Shown in pieces: positions 40,018-45,079 of a DNA stretch of 45,079 bases. The notes under the pieces were generated by a model. That model worked only from the letters and a program-made list of their open reading frames with translations. It did no database searches and was not told where the DNA came from. Location: contig CABRHX010000018.1 of the NCBI GenBank assembly GCA_902470805.1, positions 1 to 45,079 on the forward strand, in the 5' to 3' direction. Made by a program: the position numbers and the translations under genes. The first letter of the stretch is position 1; each line of letters opens with the position of its first letter. Origin of the DNA: an uncultured Collinsella sp. (GTDB lineage: Bacteria > Actinomycetota > Coriobacteriia > Coriobacteriales > Coriobacteriaceae).

Positions 40018-41040
40018 ATGAGCAAAGAGTGTGTCGAGCAGGTCGAAGGCGCAGGGGCTTCGGTGCCGATGACCGATATATCGAACATTGATGTGCCCGA
40101 GGGCACCGACGAGCTCAGCCGCAACACCCGTCGCGCATGGCGCGACCGCCTGAACAGCGCTTCGACGCGCAAGATGATCACGGGCGTCTTGGCTACGCTG
40201 GTGGGCGGTTCGTTTTGGGGCTTCTCGGGCACCAGCGCGAGTTTTCTGTTCGATACCTACCACGTCGACACCTTGTGGCTTATGAGCGTGCGTCAGATTC
40301 TCGCCGGTCTACTCTTTATGGCCGTGGTTGTTACGCGCGACCGCGAGCGCCTGATTAAGCTCTGGACCACACCCGCCGATCGCAAGCAGCTGCTGCTCTT
40401 TACCGCCTTTGGTCTGTTGTTCAACCAGTTTTGCTATCTTTCGGCCGTGCGCCTGACGAACGCCGGAACCGCGACGGTGCTCCAGTGCCTGCAGCTCGTT
40501 ATCATCATGGGCTACGCCTGCGTGACCGATCGCCGCATGCCGCGCACTCGCGAAGTCATCGGCATTGGCCTGGCTCTGGGTGGAACCTTTTTAATCGCCA
40601 CCGGCGGCGACCCCACCAGCCTGAATATCTCGCCGCTTGGCCTGGCAGCAGGTCTTATGTGTGCGGTCAGCGCCACGTGTATGGCGGTGATTCCCGCCAA
40701 GATCCTGCCCGAATACGGTAGCCCCATCGTCACGGGCTCGGCAATGCTCACGGCGGGCGTGGTCTCGTGCGTCTTCGTGCAGCCCTGGGCGCATATGCCG
40801 GCGCTCGACGCTGCCGGCATCGAGGCGCTCGCGGTGTTCGTGGTTATCGGCTCGTTTTTTGCTTACATGCTTTATATGCAGGGCGTTAAGGACATCGGCT
40901 CGGTGCGCGCGAGCCTCATCGGAACTGTGGAGCCGGTTTCGGCGACCATCACCAGCGCCGTTATGCTGGGGACGGTGTTTTTGCCGACCGACCTTATCGG
41001 CTTTGCCATGATCATCGTGATGATGTTCCTTACGGTGTAG
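40018..41040 (+). CDS. EamA/DMT-family permease
   Basis: 340 aa from ATG 40018, with GGGGGAG upstream; the frame to 39811 crosses the tRNA promoter flank and was not used. After about 55 polar residues come ten membrane helices in two EamA repeats (GGSFWGFSGTSASFLFDTYHVD; FFAYMLYMQGVKDIGSVRASLIGTVEPVSATI). It resembles RhaT/YdcZ-type drug/metabolite transporters; the substrate is unknown. It is a different sequence from the EamA protein at 13922 and lacks its long C-terminal tail, but has a longer N-terminus. Confidence 0.88.
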   Translation: MSKECVEQVEGAGASVPMTDISNIDVPEGTDELSRNTRRAWRDRLNSASTRKMITGVLATLVGGSFWGFSGTSASFLFDTYHVDTLWLMSVRQILAGLLFMAVVVTRDRERLIKLWTTPADRKQLLLFTAFGLLFNQFCYLSAVRLTNAGTATVLQCLQLVIIMGYACVTDRRMPRTREVIGIGLALGGTFLIATGGDPTSLNISPLGLAAGLMCAVSATCMAVIPAKILPEYGSPIVTGSAMLTAGVVSCVFVQPWAHMPALDAAGIEALAVFVVIGSFFAYMLYMQGVKDIGSVRASLIGTVEPVSATITSAVMLGTVFLPTDLIGFAMIIVMMFLTV

Positions 41041-41189
41041 CTAGCGCCGCCGCCAAGACAGAAAAGGTGTTGTGCCGCATTTTCGCCAATTGATGTCCGT
41101 GTCTGGAGTTTAGCTGTCGATGCTCAAAATGCCATAAACTAGCAACGTTATGGACTTTTTCATTGCGACTCAATTGCGAGGATTTCTTT

Positions 41190-43502
41190 ATGGCTGGTAA
41201 TCACTTTAAGGGCAGCGATAGCGGCCGTCCTGCAGTTCCGCCGCGTCCGAACGGGGCTGGTAAGGCCGGCACGCCGGGCGGCGCTGGACAGGGCAGCTCC
41301 GGTAAGCGCACGTCTCCGGGCGAGACGGCGATGTTTACCGCTCTGTACGAGCAGTCTCAAAAGGCAAAAAAGACCGGTCGCGCAAGAGGGAATGTCTTTG
41401 CGGGCGGTGCGACTCCCACGTCGCAGCCGAGTGGGGCTCCTTCGACACCTGCGAACAACGTAGGCGCTGCCAACGCCGCGAATACCGCCGGCAACATTAA
41501 TGCCGGCAATGCCGCCAACAATACTCCCTCTGCCGGTGGCGCGGGGCTTACGGGCAACCTTGGTACGATCTATACGGGTGCCTCCGAGACCGGCACGTTC
41601 GCCCGCCTGGATGATAGCGGTGCCGAGTTTAAGGGCTCCGGTTCCAAGGAAGATTATTACGATTTTGGCCTGAACTATGGCAACGACGCCTCGTCGAGCT
41701 CGACCTCGGACGGCCTGGTTCGTCATCGCCATCGCAAGGGCGAGCGCAAGAAGCGCCACACTGGCGCCATTGTCGCCGCCGTAGTCGTGGTGCTTCTCGT
41801 TGCGCTTGGCGCAAGTGGCTTTATGCTGCTTAACTCGGCTAAGACCGTAAAGGGTGAAGCAAAGGAAGCCGTCGAGATCGTCGGCAGCCTTAAGGACAAG
41901 GTCACGTCGGGCGATTTTTCGACGCTGCCCGATGATGCGAAGAAGATCGACGAGCTCTGCGATAGCATGAAGGCGGAGACCTCGAGCCCGCTGTGGACGG
42001 CGGCTTCGTTTATTCCGGTGTACGGCAGCGACATCAATGCGGCCCGTACCATGATCGATGCCCTGTCCGATGTCTCGAGCAACGCGCTGGTTCCCATGGC
42101 CGACAACCTTTCGCAGGCCACGCCCGGCAAGCTGTTTCAGGACGGCATGATTAACGTGTCCGCGCTGCAGGCGGTCGCCGATTCGCTTTCCAGCGGCTCG
42201 AAGGTGTTCAAGAGCGCCAACGAGAAGATCCAGAGCATTGGCGATACTCATATTTCCCAGGTGACCGAGCTGGTCGATAAGGCCAAGGACGGCTTTGCCA
42301 CCCTCAACGGCGCGGTTGACGCGGCGGAGAAGGTCGCCCCCGTCCTTCCCCAGATGCTCGGTGCCAACGGCCAGACGCGCAACTACCTTGTGTACGCCAT
42401 GAACAACGTCGAGATTCGTGCCTGCGGCGGCTTTGGCGGTTCGCAGGGCCTGATTTCGGTCACCGACGGCCAGATGTCGATTGGCGAGTTTGTTCCCCGC
42501 ATTGGACTCAGCGAGGATGAGGCAGTCGAGAGCGTCGACGAAGAGGATGAGGCGCTGTTCGGCAACCACAGTAACCTGTACAACTCGGGCAATACCTATT
42601 CGCCCGACTGGCCCCGTAATTCGCAGCGTGTCGCCGCGCTGTGGAAGTCTGAATATGGTCAGGACGTCGATGGCGTCATTGGTATCGATCCGGTATTCCT
42701 GCAGTATCTGTTGGGCCTCGTGGGTAATGTTTCACTGCCCGACGGTACAGTCGTTGACGGCACTAACGCGGCGAAGGTGCTTATGCATGATGTGTACTGG
42801 AACTATCCGGTCGAGGAGTCGGACGGCATCTTTGCATCCGTCGCCAGCGCTGCCTTCGACAAGATCCTTGGCGGTATCGGCGACGTCGATGTTGCGAACC
42901 TTGTCAGCGCCGTTGAGCGCGGTGCCGAAGAGGGCCGCCTGATCGCGTGGATGAAAAACGATGACGAGCAGAACGCTATCAAGGAGATGAACATCGACGC
43001 CTCACTGCCCGATCCGGATGACCCGAGTGAAGATCCCGTTGCTGGTGTCTACTTTAACAACCTGAGCTTCTCCAAGCTCGACTGGTATCTGAACGCCGAT
43101 ACGCAGATTGGTCAGGGCGTGAAGAACGGCGACGGCGCTTGCTCGTATCGCATCACCGTTACCCTGACGAACATCATGACGCAGGAGGAGGCAGGTAAGC
43201 TGCCCGACTACGTAGCGGCCAGTGCGCCTGGGACCTCGCGTGACGATGAGCGCTTGTATGTATCACTGTTTGCGCCGACAGGCGGCAGCATTACCGATCT
43301 AAACGTCGAGGGGACTCAGTTTGGACTGTTCGCTGCCACTTGGCACGGAGTTCCCTGCTATTCGGGCACCGTTGACCTGCATGCTGGCGAGACGACGACG
43401 ATCACGTATACGCTGACCACGTCGGGCGAGGCGGGGGACAAGCCGCTTACGCTGCGTCAGACTCCTACATGCCAGGCGGCTCGCGACAGCGCGTCGGCGT
43501 AG
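41190..43502 (+). CDS. DUF4012 membrane-anchored protein
   Basis: 770 aa from ATG 41190, with GAGGA upstream. A long disordered, Gly/Ala/Asn-rich cytoplasmic N-terminus (about 1-185, with ANTAGNINAGNAANNT) precedes a basic stretch and one membrane helix (about 190-213, GAIVAAVVVVLLVALGASGFML). The large outer part carries LVYAMNNVEIRACGGFGGSQGLISV, the DUF4012 signature. The function is unknown; some actinobacterial members lie near cell-envelope glycan genes, and here glmM follows. A strong terminator separates the two, so cotranscription is partial at best. Confidence 0.88.
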   Translation: MAGNHFKGSDSGRPAVPPRPNGAGKAGTPGGAGQGSSGKRTSPGETAMFTALYEQSQKAKKTGRARGNVFAGGATPTSQPSGAPSTPANNVGAANAANTAGNINAGNAANNTPSAGGAGLTGNLGTIYTGASETGTFARLDDSGAEFKGSGSKEDYYDFGLNYGNDASSSSTSDGLVRHRHRKGERKKRHTGAIVAAVVVVLLVALGASGFMLLNSAKTVKGEAKEAVEIVGSLKDKVTSGDFSTLPDDAKKIDELCDSMKAETSSPLWTAASFIPVYGSDINAARTMIDALSDVSSNALVPMADNLSQATPGKLFQDGMINVSALQAVADSLSSGSKVFKSANEKIQSIGDTHISQVTELVDKAKDGFATLNGAVDAAEKVAPVLPQMLGANGQTRNYLVYAMNNVEIRACGGFGGSQGLISVTDGQMSIGEFVPRIGLSEDEAVESVDEEDEALFGNHSNLYNSGNTYSPDWPRNSQRVAALWKSEYGQDVDGVIGIDPVFLQYLLGLVGNVSLPDGTVVDGTNAAKVLMHDVYWNYPVEESDGIFASVASAAFDKILGGIGDVDVANLVSAVERGAEEGRLIAWMKNDDEQNAIKEMNIDASLPDPDDPSEDPVAGVYFNNLSFSKLDWYLNADTQIGQGVKNGDGACSYRITVTLTNIMTQEEAGKLPDYVAASAPGTSRDDERLYVSLFAPTGGSITDLNVEGTQFGLFAATWHGVPCYSGTVDLHAGETTTITYTLTTSGEAGDKPLTLRQTPTCQAARDSASA

Positions 43503-43539
43503 GGTTTTTCTGGTAGCGCAGATAATCGAGTACCATTTT

Positions 43540-43572
43540 GGGGCGGACAGGCAATCTGTCCGCCCCTATTTT
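43540..43572 (+). terminator. Terminator between the DUF4012 gene and glmM
   Basis: GGGGCGGACAG (43540-43550) pairs perfectly with CTGTCCGCCCC (43556-43566), followed by TATTTTG. It ends only 14 nt before the glmM start, so it overlaps the glmM leader. Confidence 0.88.
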
Positions 43573-43585
43573 GTAAGGAGAGCGC

Positions 43586-44917
43586 ATGAAGTACTTTGGC
43601 ACCGACGGCTTTCGCGGTGAGGCCAACGTTGGGCTGACGGTAGAGCACGCTTATAAGATTGGCCGTTTTGTGGGCTGGTATTACGGCGCCAACCGCGAGC
43701 GCAAGGCGCGCGTCATCGTGGGCAAGGACACACGTCGCTCGAGTTATATGTTCGAGGCGGCGCTGGTGAGCGGCCTGGTCGCGAGCGGTGCGGACGCCTA
43801 TATGCTGCACGTGATCCCGACGCCGGGCGTGGCGCATCAGACCGTGGAGGGCTGCTTCGATTGCGGCATCATGATCAGCGCGAGCCACAACCCGTTTTGC
43901 GATAACGGCATTAAGCTCGTCAACAGCGACGGTTTTAAGATGGACGAGGACGTACTGGAGCTCATCGAGGACTACATCGATGGCAAGAGCGAAGTTCCGC
44001 TGGCCACGGGCAACCACATCGGCGCCACGGTGGATTACATGCAGGGCCGCAACCGCTACATTGCTTCGCTCATTGCAAGTGCGAACTTTTCGCTGCAGGG
44101 CGTCAAGATCGGTATCGACTGCGCCAACGGCTCGGCTTCCTCGGTGGCCAAGCCGGTGTTTGACGCGCTCGGTGCCGACGTGCGCGTGATCAACGCCGCG
44201 CCCGATGGCTTTAACATCAACGTCGACTGCGGCTCCACGCATATGGAGCGCCTGCAGCGCCATGTGGTGGAGCAGGGCCTGGACGTGGGTTTTGCCTACG
44301 ATGGCGATGCCGACCGCTGCCTGGCCGTGGATGAGCGCGGTCGCGTGGTAGACGGCGACCAGATCCTGTACGTGTGCGGCGTGTATCTGAACAAGCACGG
44401 TCGCCTTTCGGGCGGTACCGTGGTGCCGACGATTGCCAGCAACTTTGGCCTGGTCAAGTCGCTGGAGCTTGCCGGTCTGAGCGCCGTGACCAGCGGTGTG
44501 GGCGACCGTCACGTGTATGCCAAGATGCGCGAGGGCGGTTACAGCTTGGGCGGCGAGCAGACGGGCCATACGATCTTTGGCGATATCGAGCGCACGGGCG
44601 ACGGCATTATGACTTCGCTGCGCGTGATGGAAGTGATTCGTGCCGAGCGCGAGACGCTCTCGCAGCTCACGGCTCCGTGCAAGCTGCTGCCGCAGGCGCA
44701 GGTTGCCGTGCGCGTGGCGGACAAGGACGCCGCGCTCGAGAACATGGGCGTGCAGAACGCCATCGCCGAGGCCGAGGCTGCGCTGGCAGGCGAGGGCCGC
44801 GTGCTCGTGCGCAAGAGCGGAACCGAGTCGGTTATCCGCGTGCTGGCCGAAGCCCCCGACCAAGCCGCCGCCGACGCCGCCATGAAGCGCATCGCCAACG
44901 CGCTCGAGGCTTTATAG
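43586..44917 (+). CDS. glmM: Phosphoglucosamine mutase
   Basis: 443 aa from ATG 43586, with AAGGAG upstream. It converts glucosamine-6-phosphate to glucosamine-1-phosphate for UDP-GlcNAc and peptidoglycan. YFGTDGFRGEAN opens it; the active Ser100 is in ISASHNPFCDNGIK; DGDADR (about 239-244) binds magnesium; GGEQTGH recognises the sugar; and RKSGTES binds the phosphate. Length and motif order are standard. The final G of its stop codon is the first base of the 73-bp repeat. Confidence 0.97.
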   Translation: MKYFGTDGFRGEANVGLTVEHAYKIGRFVGWYYGANRERKARVIVGKDTRRSSYMFEAALVSGLVASGADAYMLHVIPTPGVAHQTVEGCFDCGIMISASHNPFCDNGIKLVNSDGFKMDEDVLELIEDYIDGKSEVPLATGNHIGATVDYMQGRNRYIASLIASANFSLQGVKIGIDCANGSASSVAKPVFDALGADVRVINAAPDGFNINVDCGSTHMERLQRHVVEQGLDVGFAYDGDADRCLAVDERGRVVDGDQILYVCGVYLNKHGRLSGGTVVPTIASNFGLVKSLELAGLSAVTSGVGDRHVYAKMREGGYSLGGEQTGHTIFGDIERTGDGIMTSLRVMEVIRAERETLSQLTAPCKLLPQAQVAVRVADKDAALENMGVQNAIAEAEAALAGEGRVLVRKSGTESVIRVLAEAPDQAAADAAMKRIANALEAL

Positions 44918-44989
44918 TTACGCGGTTTTACCAAACCGCGTAACTGCTCGACGCTGCAAACGGCCCCAAGCGGCAATCTGACGTTCAAT
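44917..44989. repeat. 73-bp post-stop repeat, copy 2
   Basis: It matches 21989-22061 at 70 of 73 positions, starting with the perfect 12-bp hairpin. It begins within the glmM stop codon. Confidence 0.9.
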
Positions 44990-44993
44990 TTCA

Positions 44994-45023
44994 AGGGCGC
45001 GACCAGAAGGTCAGCGCCCTTTC
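44994..45023 (+). terminator. Terminator-like hairpin after the repeat
   Basis: AAGGGCGCGACC and GGTCAGCGCCCTT pair with one bulged A and an AGAA loop, followed by TTC. The remaining bases to 45079 hold a GGCGCGC/GCGCGCC hairpin and no gene. Confidence 0.7.
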
Positions 45024-45079
45024 ATTACGGGCTTTAGCCTGTGCGGGGCGCGCAGCGCGCCGCATCAGAAACCACCCGC

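Noticed and set aside
44539..44994. Minus-strand frame sharing a peptide with a frame at 21380-22207
   Set aside because: The shared peptide comes only from the 73-bp repeat; neither frame has a ribosome site or coding character.

Overview
The window is GC-rich actinobacterial DNA. Gene content and style point to a gut Coriobacteriia genome, most likely Collinsella. The reasons are strong GC-ending codon use, GAAAGGA/AAGGAGG ribosome sites, a mannose-family PTS beside SIS-domain deglycases, and abundant short intergenic palindromes of the kind I associate with that genus. The genus call is an inference, not a search result.

Layout. Positions 1-410 are AT-rich and look foreign. They abut a nucleotidyltransferase-like gene that has lost its 5' part (about 417-641) but keeps its partner HTH gene. 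Positions 1.25-11.7 kb are housekeeping: rmuC, an ABC exporter, nth, mfd, a PAP2 phosphatase, a threonine-aldolase-like PLP enzyme and a GNAT acetyltransferase.

Positions 11.7-26.2 kb hold the main metabolic theme: three paralogous SIS-domain proteins resembling fructosamine-6-phosphate deglycases (FrlB/GfrE/GfrF-like), three GntR/HutC-type regulators, a mannose-family PTS permease (fused EIIA-EIIB, EIIC, EIID), an EamA permease and a HAD phosphatase. YitT and recQ sit among them. The simplest reading is PTS uptake and phosphorylation of Amadori-type amino sugars such as glucoselysine or fructoselysine, followed by deglycation to a sugar phosphate and an amino acid. Each regulator lies beside its own distinct, repeated putative operator.

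Positions 26.2-33.1 kb return to core genes: a lactate/hydroxyacid dehydrogenase, metA (with the Glu111 typical of acetyltransferases), 5-formyl-THF cyclo-ligase, a hicAB toxin-antitoxin pair and a large M16 peptidase. Positions 33.2-39.6 kb are an accessory island ending beside a tRNA-Val gene: an AlbA_2-type ATP-binding protein behind GAGAGATA repeats, an HNH nuclease, small unknown genes, a DUF5710 protein and an IS110-family element with a long structured non-coding right end. Positions 40-45 kb carry an EamA permease, a DUF4012 membrane protein and glmM.

Apart from the deglycase/PTS region, the most distinctive signals are non-coding: several families of dispersed palindromes (GGGACA-loop hairpins, a 73-bp post-stop repeat, a triple nested inverted repeat, tandem CGTCTCGATCTGTAAC pairs) and the operator candidates.
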